This document shows positions 29,831-40,104 of a stretch of DNA of 64,000 nt, piece by piece; position 1 is the stretch's first letter; each line of letters opens with the position of its first letter. The DNA comes from Choricystis sp. odSpoLacu1 (taxonomy: Eukaryota; Chlorophyta; Trebouxiophyceae). Below the pieces are notes generated by a model, which had not been told where the DNA came from, ran no database searches, and saw only the letters and a list, made by a program, of their open reading frames with translations. A program made the translations under genes and the position numbers. Where the stretch lies: assembly GCA_958009055.1 (NCBI GenBank), contig OY253652.1, positions 744,001-808,000 of the forward strand. The letters are read 5' to 3'.

Positions 29831-31258
29831 TCACGTCCAGATATCGCTCGTGCAGTCGCCCCCAGGGAACCGCATCTCGTGCGGCAGGGCGGGCCCCCAC
29901 GGCTCCGCCCCAAAGTCGACGCAGAACGAGGGGTTGATCGTCAGGCCGCCGGTGTCCACATTCACATCGATCTGCAGCAGCTGCCCCCCCCGCTTGACGA
30001 GGTCGGGGTAGAATTGAGCGTCCCACACGGAGAACAGGGACGTGGTGACGTAGAGGCGGCGTCCGTCGAGGGAGAGTTGGATCATCTGGGCGCCACCTTG
30101 GATGTCGACGCCGCGCACAGTCAGTGCATCCGGCGCCTCAAAGTCCGTGCCCTCCGCCACGGTCACGCCCCGCCCCTTGGCCAGCACCCCCCCCACAAAC
30201 ACGCGCCCCAACAGGCGTGGGTGGGCAGTGTCTTCAATGTTGTACTGGCGGACGTCGCCGTGCAGCCAGTTGGCGAGGTAGAGAAAGCGGTCATCCAGCG
30301 AGATGACAAAATCGGTGATCAGGGCCGGCGCCTGGGGCAGCGCCCACCCGGACACCGGCACGGGGGGGATGGAGATGACGGGGGCGGCTTTCCACGTGCC
30401 GTCGGGGGCGCGGGCGAAGCGCACAATCTGGGAGGAGAGCGCGCACGCGACAAACCCGACGTCCGACGTCGGCTCGTGCAGAAACCGCACTTCGAGTGGA
30501 ATCGACCCAGTCCCCAGGTCCAGCGTCTGCACAACGGTGCGCTTCTCCCAGTCCCACACGTGCAGGCGGTGGCCATACTTGCCGGCGGCGACGTCGGCGG
30601 GGTTGAAGCCCGAGGCGAACGCGCTTGGTTCGCCCCACTCGGACGACACCATGACATTGTGCCGCGGCTGGTACCAAAAGTCGTACCCCATGGTGGCGGT
30701 GGCGGCGCCCGGCGCCTCCCACCTGCCCTTGATGTCCAGGGTGTGGGGGTCGATGGCCAGGAAGCCGTTGCCCGAGGCCGGGAGGCCGGGGCCGGACCCA
30801 CCCATGTGCGACACAAGTATCTCCGTCGGCGCGCAGTGCGTCGTGTGGGGCAGGGCCAGCCCCGTCCTGGCCGCGATGTCAGTCCCCAGGATCGTTTTGT
30901 GGTGGCGGGGGGCGCGCGGGTCGGTTTTGACATCGATGAAGTAAATGTTTCCGCTCAGCACCCCCGTCAGCACCAAAAACGTGTGGGGGCGCCCCCCCGC
31001 CACACCGCGGCACGACGAGCACGCGTTCCACCCCATGTGGTGCAGTTCGTCCCCGGTCGCCGGCATGGGCAGGCGGTGGATGATGTGTGCGTAGGTGGGT
31101 GACGACGGGTCGACGTCGATGGTGGCCAGGTAGTCGGGCGCCCCCGCGGCCCCGGGGTCCGCCCCCCGCGTCAGCACGGCGGGCAGGTAGAGCAGGCGCT
31201 CGGTGACGCCGGAGGTGAAGGCGGCCAGGGGGGAGGGGAACCCGCCCAGCTGCTGCAT
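29831..31258 (-). CDS. SELENBP1: Selenium-binding protein 1 family / methanethiol oxidase
   Basis: A single exon encodes 475 residues, the family length. It follows the SELENBP1 pattern throughout: PLAAF...YLPAVL, PDYLATIDVDP, IIHRLPMP, DELHHMGWNACSSC (the Cys pair linked to selenium or metal binding), GYDFWYQPRHNVMVSSEWG, GFNPADV, IPLEVRFLH, SLDDRFLYLANWLHGDVRQY, MIQLSLDGRRLYVTTSL and the C-terminal FPGGDCTSDIW. Family enzymes oxidise methanethiol to formaldehyde, hydrogen peroxide and sulfide; in plants they are tied to sulfur and selenium stress. The start at 31258 lacks the usual short Cys-bearing N-terminus (CxxCGP). A donor-like GTAAGAGT near 31492 leaves room for an upstream exon, but no ATG lies there. 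Confidence 0.95.
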   Translation of the reverse strand: MQQLGGFPSPLAAFTSGVTERLLYLPAVLTRGADPGAAGAPDYLATIDVDPSSPTYAHIIHRLPMPATGDELHHMGWNACSSCRGVAGGRPHTFLVLTGVLSGNIYFIDVKTDPRAPRHHKTILGTDIAARTGLALPHTTHCAPTEILVSHMGGSGPGLPASGNGFLAIDPHTLDIKGRWEAPGAATATMGYDFWYQPRHNVMVSSEWGEPSAFASGFNPADVAAGKYGHRLHVWDWEKRTVVQTLDLGTGSIPLEVRFLHEPTSDVGFVACALSSQIVRFARAPDGTWKAAPVISIPPVPVSGWALPQAPALITDFVISLDDRFLYLANWLHGDVRQYNIEDTAHPRLLGRVFVGGVLAKGRGVTVAEGTDFEAPDALTVRGVDIQGGAQMIQLSLDGRRLYVTTSLFSVWDAQFYPDLVKRGGQLLQIDVNVDTGGLTINPSFCVDFGAEPWGPALPHEMRFPGGDCTSDIWT

Positions 31259-32457
31259 TGGGGTGTGGGTGTGCGGGGGGGGGCGCCCTTGCGACGCTTT
31301 CGATTTCAGAAACAGGGGCGGAGGACGAGGGGGTCGTGTCGAGACTCTCTGAGGTGGAGCAAAGGCCGGGGCGTGGGGTGGGGAGGTGGTGGGTCGGTGG
31401 GGAAGGGAGGCAATCAAAATTGGGGCGTCGGCGGGCGTCCCGAAAACCCGGCAGCACTGGCTTCCCGAACCAGGGGGGGCGACTCTTACGTCAGTGAGCG
31501 TTGACACGGGTTGGCAGACGGGGGTGGGGTGTGTGGTGTTGATGGGTTGGTGGTCGAGGGCGCAAAAAAGGAGGTTTTTGTGAGGGTTGAGTGAAATTTC
31601 GTATTTCGAGCTGTCGACACAACGTGCGCGCGTGCACGTGATTTGACGTTCATCAGCCGCAAGAGGTCAGCTCTTTCTGGTTTTCAGTGGGCGCTGACGC
31701 GCCATTGCGCTGATGGAGCGATGCTGCAAGGGGCGAGGGGGGGCTGTGTGCATCACGCTTGTTGATCGAGGCGGGGGCTGCAAAGCACGACGCGCGCGCA
31801 GAGGGGGCCGGGACCTACAACACCTTTTGGCTGGGGGACGGGCACGCGGGCTCCGGGCTCACCCTGTTTGCCCAGGCCGTCAGGGACGTGCGCCACAGGT
31901 TCAAGCGGGCGGCTCGTGGGCGCTGAAAACGTTTTGTTGGACTGGTGTTTGTTTTGGATTGTGGTTTTTTGTTTCGCTGGTGTCATTTGACAGAGGCGAG
32001 AGGGGAAGAGGAGACCCGCCGCGGCAACCTGACGACGACGGGGACCCATCGTCGTCGGGTGCTCTGTGGTCCCCCCCCTCGCCTCTACACACTAGGAAAA
32101 AACGTTACCGTTTCTACCCCCTCCCCTCCATTTACGCCCATAATCTGATTGTTTTGTCCTCCTTTCTTTTCCTCCAATGACTGGGGAACGAAAGGCGAGA
32201 CACGCACGTTAAAGGCTGGTGGTGGCACACGACGAAGCTGTGTTTGCACCGCCCCCCCAAAAAAAGTGACACCCCCTTTCTTTAAGTTTTGCCCCCTTTT
32301 TTCCTCGCTTTCGAGGCCCGACTATTTTGTGTAAAGCCACGCCCTCGGGTGTGCACTGCGGCACCCCACAGCGGGGTCGCACGAAGAAAAAACGAGCGAC
32401 TGTCGGTCGACGTCGAAGCCAATTCTCACTCTTCTTTCCCTTTTCCCCCCTCGCACG
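31259..32457. other. Gene-poor interval between SELENBP1 and NKAP starts
   Basis: About 1.2 kb between divergent genes. At about 31714-31926 (+) an open stretch reads GTYNTFWLGDGHAGSG and then LTLFAQAVRDVRHRFKRAARGR-stop. It is preceded by an acceptor-like TTTTCAG near 31687, so it could be a terminal exon or relic of a protein I do not recognise. The rest is simple sequence, T-rich tracts and presumably the two promoters. Confidence 0.4.
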
Positions 32458-33762
32458 ATGCCTTCCCCCCCGCGCCGCCGGCCCGGTGACCGTGAGCGGC
32501 GCTCTTCGCCCCCTAGGCAACGGTCACGGTCGCCCGGCAGGCGGCGCGACGAGCGCCGCCCCCGGTCGCGTTCGCCGCACCAGCGCCAGCTGCTGCCGGG
32601 GCCGCCCCCCCTGCCCCCCGGAGGCCTGCCGCCACCACCAGCCCGGCACGACAATGGCAGGGGCGGCGGTTGGCGGGACGGAGGCGGGCGCCCGCCGCCG
32701 CCCCCGCCGCCGCGCGGGGGCGGCGATTGGCGCGGCGGCGGCGGCAGTGGCGGTGGCTGGGGCCGCGGCCGGGGTGGAGGGTGAGTTGGTGGTTGGGAGT
32801 GTGCTGCGTGTGTTGTGTTGCTGCACGCGCTGGCGGTGGGAGAGAGAGGAACTGTTGCTGCTTCGCGACTGCCCAGACACCAACGCACCACCCTCCTCCC
32901 CACACACACAGCCCGTCCGGCGGCTACGGCGACCCCGACGTCAGCGACGACGACGTGCGTGAAGCCGCGGCGGGCGACTTCACCGAGTAGTGAGTTGTGG
33001 GGGGGGGGGGGGGGGGGGGGGGGGGGAAGGTGGGTTTCGAGAGCCGTGTCTGGTGCGTGCTCACCCCACCCCCACCACCACTCCCTCCCACCCACCAGCC
33101 GCCGCCTCATGCGCATCAAGCTGGGCGAGCGCAACGTGCGCTGCATCTTTACCCGGTCCCCCACGCCGTCTCCCGAGCCAGAGGACACCGCCCCTGTGGC
33201 CGCCACTGCCGACGGCGCCCCTGCAGCCGCCCCCGGCTCCGCGCCGCCCGCCCCCCCCATATCCGCTGCCGAGGCTGCTGCCTCGGCCCAAGCGGTTGAC
33301 CTGTTCCGCGCCTGGCTGGCGACCCGCCGCGCCGCCGACGCGGCCGACGCGGCCGCGCGCGCGGCGGCCGACGCGGAGGACGCGCCGGTGGGTCCAGAGG
33401 CCCCCCCGTACACCGGCACTGCCCCCCCCCGCGTCGACTACGGCAAAGCGTTGTTGCCAGTGGAGGGAGAGGCGATGGCGGCATTTGCGGCCGCGGGCAA
33501 GCGCATCCCGCGGCGCGGTGAAATTGGGATGACCCCCTCCGACATCGAGAAGTATGAGGCCGCAGGGTTTGTCATGTCGGGGGCGAGGCACGCGAGGATA
33601 AACGCGATTCGCATACGCAAAGAAAACCAGGTGTACAGCGCTGAAGAGAAAGCAGCGCTCGCCCTCTACTCGGCAGAGGAGGCCGCGCGGCGGGAGGCGG
33701 CGGTGTTGGCCGACCTCAAGCGACTGGTGTCGCGCGCGCTGGGGGATGGTGGGGGCGGGTAG
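32458..33762 (+). CDS. NKAP: NKAP-family RNA-binding/splicing protein
   Basis: Three exons, 32458-32780, 32912-32989 and 33099-33762, give 354 residues. The N-terminus is an Arg/Ser/Pro and RGG-rich low-complexity segment (SRSPGRRR, RSRSP). The C-terminal SynMuv/NKAP domain is clear: YGKALLPVEGEAMAAFAAAGKRIPRRGEIGM, then DIEKYEAAGFVMSG, RHARINAIRIRKENQVYSAEEKAALA. NKAP proteins bind RNA, associate with spliceosomes and act in transcriptional control. Intron 2 holds a run of 28 G. The 5' region is shared, at a distance, with SELENBP1. Confidence 0.92.
32999..33026 (+). repeat. G28 homopolymer at the start of NKAP intron 2
   Basis: Twenty-eight consecutive G begin about nine nt after the 5' splice site (GTGAGTTGTG-G). 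It is the longest homopolymer in the window and a strong G-quadruplex former in DNA and pre-mRNA. Confidence 0.95.
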
Positions 33763-33965
33763 AGAGAGGTATGCAGCTGTTTTTTGTTGGGGGCTTTTTT
33801 CGCTGGACATGAAAAAATGAAAAAAAATGAGAGTACGGTCTACACTTTTTTATGGTTGGTGTTTTCATTGAGGAGAAACGCGCGGGGGGGTGCAGCGTGC
33901 GCTTCTCCCGTGCTGTTTATGGACTCGCGAGGGGGGAAAGAGGGCCCAACACCAACACGCACAGA

Positions 33966-33997
<32 letters not shown>

Positions 33998-34061
33998 GCC
34001 CCCTCTCACTCCCAAAAAAAAAAAAAAATCAACCTGCCCCACAACCAACACACACCAACTC
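33763..34061. other. Convergent spacer between NKAP and the lipase gene
   Basis: Holds a (CT)n tract at about 33970-33998 and an A run at about 34016-34028. No gene was seen. Confidence 0.6.
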
Positions 34062-35682
34062 TCACCACACCTTGCCCGCCGGCGGGAACGTGGTCAGCGG
34101 GAACCCGTTGGGCGGGGTGGGGGCGCCACAGTATGAATCGGTCGCCAACTCGGCCGCGCTCGCGGGGCGCAGCAGGCACTGCGTGTCGGTGACGCCCGCA
34201 AGGTGGGCGGTGGCGCACGTGTAGGAGCAGGAGTGGGCGGCTGAGTGGAGGGAGGGGGACAGCGTTGTGAGTGTTGGGGGTGGGATCCGTCGCGCGCCTT
34301 GTGTCTCGCCCGCCCTCTCCCCACCCACCACACACCACACACTCACCGCCCAGCTGCTGCAGCATGTAGCACAGGTTGATCCTGTCCAACCCTCCCCAGT
34401 ACTCGGCTTGAGGGCCCATGGCGGCGGGCGTCAACTCGACTTTGCCCCCGATGCCGGGGGAGTAGGGCCAAGGGGGAACACCATCCGCCACGCCCGTCGG
34501 CGCGGGCACCTGTTTGGCGCCACACCCGTAGAACCCCTTGCACGGCACCTGGGGCACCGGGTCGTACACAAAAGCGACGGCGCGGCCGTTGACGGCGGTG
34601 TTGAAGGCGGCGGCAAAGATGTCGTTGCCGACGGAGGGCGGGGCGAGCAGGACAGCAGAGACAACGACGGGCGACCCCGCGTTGCCCAGCGTGGCGGCAG
34701 CCTCCAGGGCCGCGATCTGGGCGACGCCCGACCCCATGGAGTGGCCGCCAAAGAGGACGGACGTGGCGACGGGGCCGCCCGGGGGGGGGGACAGAATGTA
34801 TTGGGTGATGGCGGCATTGATGATGGGCGCCACCTCTTTGTACGCCCTCAAAAACCCCGAGTGCACGAGCCCCGGGATGTTGAGGCCGTCGGGCTTGACC
34901 ATGCTGTACTCAAAGTCGGTCAACCACTCTGTCTTGGTGGCGGTGCCGCGCATGATGATCGCGAGCGTCGACGTCGTGGGGTTGAACAACACCACAGCAA
35001 ACGGCTGGGGAGGGGCCAGCACGCTGCCATCTGGTTTGACCTGGGTCAGGGACGCCATGGCGACCTGGTTCCACCCCGTGGGGACGAGGAAAGACGAGGA
35101 CGAGTTCGAAGCACACGGGTAGTACGCGTACATGTTCTGCACGTTCCTGTACACCCAGTAATACGTGGCGCCCTCCGTCTCCAGGATGGTGCGTTTGAAA
35201 GGCCAGGGTTTCAAAGGGCGTTCATCGGTGAGGGTGGCGGGCAGAGGGACCCCAGTCACGGACACAGTCGGCGGCGCGACCTGTTTGCCAGTCCCTGTAG
35301 CATTCGCACACGCCGGCACCGCGTCGCACGACCCGGGAAAGGAGGTGCACGTCGTCAAAGCACGCTCCAGGAAGCCGGCCACCGGACAAAAGGCGGCGGG
35401 AGTCAGGGCTTCCAGCGTGGCGCAGAGTTTGGGGGCGGCCGAGGACACAATCGCGGCCAGCTTGTCCGACACAATGGCGGCCTCGGCCGCAATCCTGGCG
35501 TCCTTGATCAGCGGACACGAGTCGTTGACGTACCCTTTCCCGGCCAGCAGGGTGGCCAGCGCGCCCAGGGTGGCGTTGGACGCGGCCGAGTTGAACGACG
35601 CGGCCGCGTCCGCGGGCGAGGTAAAGGCGGCGACGGGGGGGGCGGCGACCGCCAACGCCAGGGCCAGGAGGAGGAGGCGCAT
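34062..35682 (-). CDS. Secreted class 3 lipase (alpha/beta hydrolase)
   Basis: Two exons on the minus strand, 35682-34347 and 34240-34062, give 504 residues. A classical signal peptide (MRLLLLALALAVAAPPVAA) precedes a Cys-containing N-terminal segment. The lipase core follows: LAIIMRGTATKTEWLTDFEY (oxyanion-side block), VHSGFLRAYKEV, the nucleophile elbow GGHSMGSG with the active Ser, and FVYDPVPQVPC carrying the probable catalytic Asp. Lipase_3 proteins hydrolyse acylglycerols or polar lipids. The C-terminal exon adds a Cys-rich tail (HSCSYTCATAH, TQCLL, YCGAP) whose catalytic His assignment is unclear. Secretion or vacuolar delivery is inferred from the signal peptide only. Confidence 0.88.
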
Positions 35683-36022
35683 GGTGTGGGGTGCGCGGGC
35701 TGTGGTAGGAGGGAGGGGAGGGGAGGAGGGGCGTTTTGAGAGTCGTACCCTGCGCGCATGCGGGCAGTCTTGCGCGCGCGCGGCGGGGGGGCACTGCGCG
35801 CGTCGCGGGAGGGCGCCCTCACAGCGTCAGCGGTTTGCCACGTGCATGGACTCGAGGCTGACGCGGGGAGGGGAGGTTTACCTTGGGAGAGAGAGGCGGG
35901 GAGGGAGAGGGGGAAAGCGCGCGCGCGCGCTCGCTCTCTCGCTCGTTCTGAGCCGAAAAACACGGAGCAGAAACGTTTTTACAGGGGCGGGTCTTTAAAA
36001 CACACACACACACACACAGTCT
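35683..36022. other. Upstream region of the lipase gene
   Basis: Contains GC-rich sequence, a CG-dinucleotide tract near 35917-35930 and a (CA)n tract at about 36000-36018. It presumably holds the lipase promoter and the 3' UTR of the next minus-strand gene. No coding frame is supported. Confidence 0.5.
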
Positions 36023-37052
36023 TCACGCAGCCTCTTCCTCCTCATCATAAAGCGGTACAAACGGTGAGGATGCAGGGCGCTGCAACCAGTTGTCGCCCGG
36101 CCACGCCACGCCCCTCCCTCCCTCCACCACGTGCACTGTGTACGCCGCCCGCGGCGCTTCCGACTCATTTGGTGCTGAGAAATGAACTACACCACCGTGC
36201 AGCAACACGAGGGTGCCGGCGGGGGCGGGCAGGGGGACGGCACCCGCCGTGTCGTAGCGTGGCGGCCCGCCTTTCGAAAACCCGACGTGCACGCCATCCC
36301 CGCGCACCGTCCGCACAAAGCGGTCGGGCACGGGGACGGCCTTGTGAGATCCCGGGATCGCATACAAGCAGCCGTTAGAGGCGTCGGCGTCGTGCAGGGC
36401 GAGCCAGCACCCGACGACGGAGGGTGCAGGTTCCGTCCACAAAAATGCAGAGTCTTGGTGGGGGGCGACTTCACCCCCCACCCTCGCCGACTTGCAGATG
36501 AGCATGGACTGGACGGGGGTGGGGCGCGCGTAGCCGAGGGACTTGAAGATGAAGGCGAGGGCGGGGGAGCGGGAGAAGGACGAGAAGGCCGGGTCGACGT
36601 CATGCAGGGCGTGGCCCACTTTGTTGACGGCGGCGGCGGGTTCGACCCCGGGTTTGAGGGTGCCTGTCGCTTCGTCCACGGCGTCCGCCTCCAAAAAAGG
36701 GGAGGCGGTGGCGGCAGAATCCAGAAAGTGGGGCGCCGCGGGGCGCGACGCGCCGCCGCGAGCCGCGCCAAAACAAAATGAAGCCGCGGCGGAGATGGAG
36801 GCGGCGTCCAAGGAGTGCAGGCGGGCGGTGGCAGCGCCACGCAGGGACGCCACGGCGTCGGCGTCGGCAAAGCCGGGCAGCACGAGGAAGCCTGGGTTTG
36901 GGGATGAAGCGACGTGTGTGAGTGGGTTTCGCATCGAAAGAGGGACGCCCACACAAAACACGACACACACACACACACACACACACACTCTCACCATCAC
37001 GGCCAAATTGCGCCAGCTGGGCGGGCGTCAAGCCCGGCGTGTCGGGCGCCAT
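36023..37052 (-). CDS. PHYHD1-like phytanoyl-CoA dioxygenase domain protein
   Basis: Two exons on the minus strand, 37052-36995 and 36891-36023, give 308 residues. The junction yields AQLAQFGRDG-FLVLPGF, the usual family start. Fe(II)/2-oxoglutarate oxygenase features are HQDSAFLWTEP (the H-x-D iron ligands), the distal His in LLHGGVVHFS and the Arg in PRAAYTVHVVE. INKIGHALH-like (VNKVGHALHDVDPAF) and QSMLICKS match PHYHD1 rather than peroxisomal phytanoyl-CoA hydroxylase. The true substrate of PHYHD1 proteins is not settled. The intron contains a (GT)n/(CA)n tract (36962-36988). It is divergent from PAT1 with 129 bp between starts. Confidence 0.9.
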
Positions 37053-37181
37053 TGGGAGGCGCGCGAGAGTCTCGTCGCGTTTTTTTCGGCGCGAGTGTGT
37101 TTTGCTTCTCAGTTGATTTCTCTCTTTAGCGTGTGTGTGTTGCGTGCGGGGAAGGCAGAACCCCCCCCAGCACAAAAAATC

Positions 37182-39807
37182 ATGGCGTCGGACGACCCCG
37201 ACGCCATGAACGACGACACGTTCGGCGGGGACGACGACTTCACGACGGCCGCGATTGGCGGGGAAGAGGTGAGAGAGGGGAGCGTGTGCTGGCGCCGCCG
37301 CCGTGTGTGCCGCACGCCTCCGACGTTTCGTGACGCTGCCGCCCGCTGCATGTGTGTGACAGCATACACACGCACCGTGTGGACACGCCGATTCGGAGGG
37401 CAGGGCGCGCAGCACAGAGAGAGAGACACGGCCAAAACATCGACCCGAAATGCGGGGCCGCCTGGATCCCACCCTCCCTCCCCTCCCACCCACCCCCCCC
37501 AGTCCAAAGCCGACGCCTTTGACGCGTCCCAGTACTCCTTCTTCGACTTTGGCCCCGGCCCCGCAGCCGCGGCGTCCGGCGCCCCCCCCCCCCTCCGCCC
37601 TCGAGGGCGGGCTGGAGGACGGAGTGGACGCACCCCCAAAAGAGGAAGCCCCCCCTCCCGACGCCGACGAGGAGGTTGTCATCACCAACGACGACGATGA
37701 AGATGAAGACCTGTCCTACGCCGCCATGTTTGCGGCGGGGCTGGACTTTGCGACGGCGGACGGAGGGGGGGGGCGACCTGTGGGGGGGCGGTGCTTTCGC
37801 TGGAGCCTACTCCGGTGGAGGCCCCGACCTCGCCTCCCTGGGCGCCCTGGCCCCCGCCGCCGCGCCGCTGGGCATACAGGCGCCCCCTCCGCTGGCGGCG
37901 CCGGGCGGGTATGGGGCGCCGCAGCGGTATGCGCCGCCGCCGCCGCCCGGGGCCGGGATGTCGGCCTCGGACCTCGAAGCCTCCCTCCTGCGCCCGCCGC
38001 CGCCGCCCATGCCTGCCTATGGCGCACCCACGTCCGCCGCCGAGCTGGAGGCGGCGTTGCTGGCGGGTGCGGGGGGTGGGGGTGGCGGTCCGAGGCCGCC
38101 GCCCCCCTCGTACGCCGCGGCCGCGGCGCCACGTGCCCCCCCCCCTGACCCGCCCTCCCTTCCCTGGGCCACCGCCGCCAGCTGGCGGGCGGGGCTATCC
38201 CGCCCGCCCCGGCCCGTTCCCCGCCGGCCCCCCGCCGCCGCGCGGGTGGCCGCCCGGGCCGCCGCGCCCGGGGTGGCGGCCCCCGTTCCCAGGCGGCCGC
38301 GGCCCGCCACAGCCCGCCTTTGGGCGCGGCTTCGCGGGCGGGCGCGGGGGGGGGCGGGCCGAGGGCGATGCACGGCGGCGGCGGCGGCGGTGGCCACCAC
38401 CACCACCACCGCCCGCGCGGCTCCGCTCTAATGTCCCCCGACGAAATCGATTCCATCCTCCGCATCCAGTGGCGCTCCCTGCACACCGGCCCCCGCTACG
38501 TGGAAGACTTCTATGCGCAGGCGGTGGTGGAGAAGGGGGGGTGGGGCGTGAATGCGCGCACATTCGCGCCCGACGCGCTGCGTGAACTGGCTCCGGCCGA
38601 AAAGGGTGTCGCCGACCTGCCCTCCTTTGCTCGCCTGGACGGCCTGGGCAAGATCCCCTTCTCCAACGTGCGCCGGCCCAAGCCGTTGATGGACCTTGGG
38701 TTTGGGGGGGCGGCCCCCGCGCCCGCGCCGACGCCGGCCGACGATGACAAAAACGGCGACGCCTCCACCCCCGCCCCCAAACGCCTCGACCAAGAACCCC
38801 GCCTCGCCGCCCGTGTCGTGTTGGAGGAGGCGGCCTGCCTGCTGCTGGATGTGGACGACATCGACAGGTTGTGGGCGTCGTCGGGCGGCGCGCGCGGCGA
38901 TGAAGGGTCGCTGCGCCAGCGCCGCGCCATTCTGATGGAGGCTCTGTGCCGCTCCCTGCGCCTGGCGGACGCGCCCACGTGCGACCGCGTGCGGGATGGC
39001 GTCTTCCTGCGCCTCATGGCGCTGCACAAGGGGAGGGCGGTGTTGGCGCGCGGCCTGCGCTTGTTGGCTGCCCCACTCGCCGCCCTGGGCCCGGGAGCCG
39101 CCGGCATCAAAGCGTCCCGCCCCCTCAAATTGGTGTGGGCGGCGCTGCGGTGCGCAGACGACCTGTTTGCGGAGCGGGACGTGGGGGCGGCGGAGGAGGG
39201 TGTTGCGACCACCCCGGCAGACACAGCCGCCGCGGCCGACGCGGCGCGCGAGGCGCACGTGACCGCGGTGGCGGCGGCGGCGGCAGCCGATGCGTTGCGC
39301 CGCCTGCGGTCGCCCGAGGAGGCGAGGGACTGTGTGGCCGCGCTGGCGCGTGGATCGCTCGCCGCGCGCGCGCGCGCTCCGCTGAAACGCCCGCCGTCGC
39401 GCTGCTGCCCCTCCTCCCCCCCGGCGCGGGCACGCCCACCGCCATTCCCCGCCCCTGGCTGGCGGAGGCCGTCATCGCCCTGTTCACGCGGGCGGGGGAG
39501 CTGGGGCTCGGGCCGGGGGGCGTGCCAGCCGCGGTCGGCGACGGTCCCCTCCCCCCCCCCTCCCTCCGACGCGGTGCGCGCCGCCTGGGAGGCGGCCGCC
39601 GGCGAGTTCGCCACGTTGCTCGCGGGGCACGTGGGCACCCTGGCCGACGTGGCAGCCCTGGCGCGCGAGGCGGGGTCGGCGGACGCCGTCGCGTACGCGC
39701 GGGCGGTCGCCCCGACACACGTCGTGGCCGCCGTGCTGCCGCACGCGGGAGATGTGGCGGCGGCCACGCTGAGGCGGAGGCTGGCCGAGTTGCAGGAGGG
39801 AGGGTAA
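37182..39807 (+). CDS. PAT1: PAT1-like decapping activator (topoisomerase II-associated protein family), frame-disrupted in the given sequence
   Basis: Exon 1 is 37182-37268 (acidic MASDDPDAMNDDTFGGDD) and exon 2 starts at 37503. The N-terminal FDASQYSFFDFG, an acidic patch and a Pro/Gly-rich middle lead to MSPDEIDSILRIQWRSLHTGPRYVEDFYAQ, the PAT1 signature, and a helical C-terminal domain. To read it whole the frame must change at C12 (37582-37593), G9 (37765-37773), C10 (38136-38145), G9 (38346-38354), a CG tract near 39365-39378 and C10 (39551-39560). The first four and the last each need one base fewer. Pat1 joins Lsm1-7 and Dhh1 in P-bodies to promote decapping. The conserved C-terminus argues that the breaks are sequence errors. 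Confidence 0.75.
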
Positions 39808-40104
39808 TCGGGTGGGGTGAGAGAAAAAACACACAAAAAAGCCGACTCGAACGAGTTCTTTGGTTTCGAGCGGCGCTGGTGAAGAGGGCGAGAGAGCGCA
39901 AGAGAGAGAGAGAGAGGTTTGCGTGGAGAGCCCCCACCGAGAGCCCCCGCCGCCGCGTTTTTTATGAGCGTGCGGGGGGTGTGGGGTCGGGGAAGCGTGT
40001 GTTGTGTGAGGAAAGAAGAACAAAAAACAAAAAACCGTCGATACTCACTTCTCGCGACGCAATCGCGCCTCTTTGTGCCTCGCGTTTTCGGCCGCGCGCC
40101 CCTA

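Noticed and set aside
31480..31507. Upstream coding exon of SELENBP1 (GTGTCAACGCTCACTGAC before GTAAGAG)
   Set aside because: No ATG in frame nearby, and the acceptor needed would remove the only good start codon. It could at most be a 5' UTR intron.
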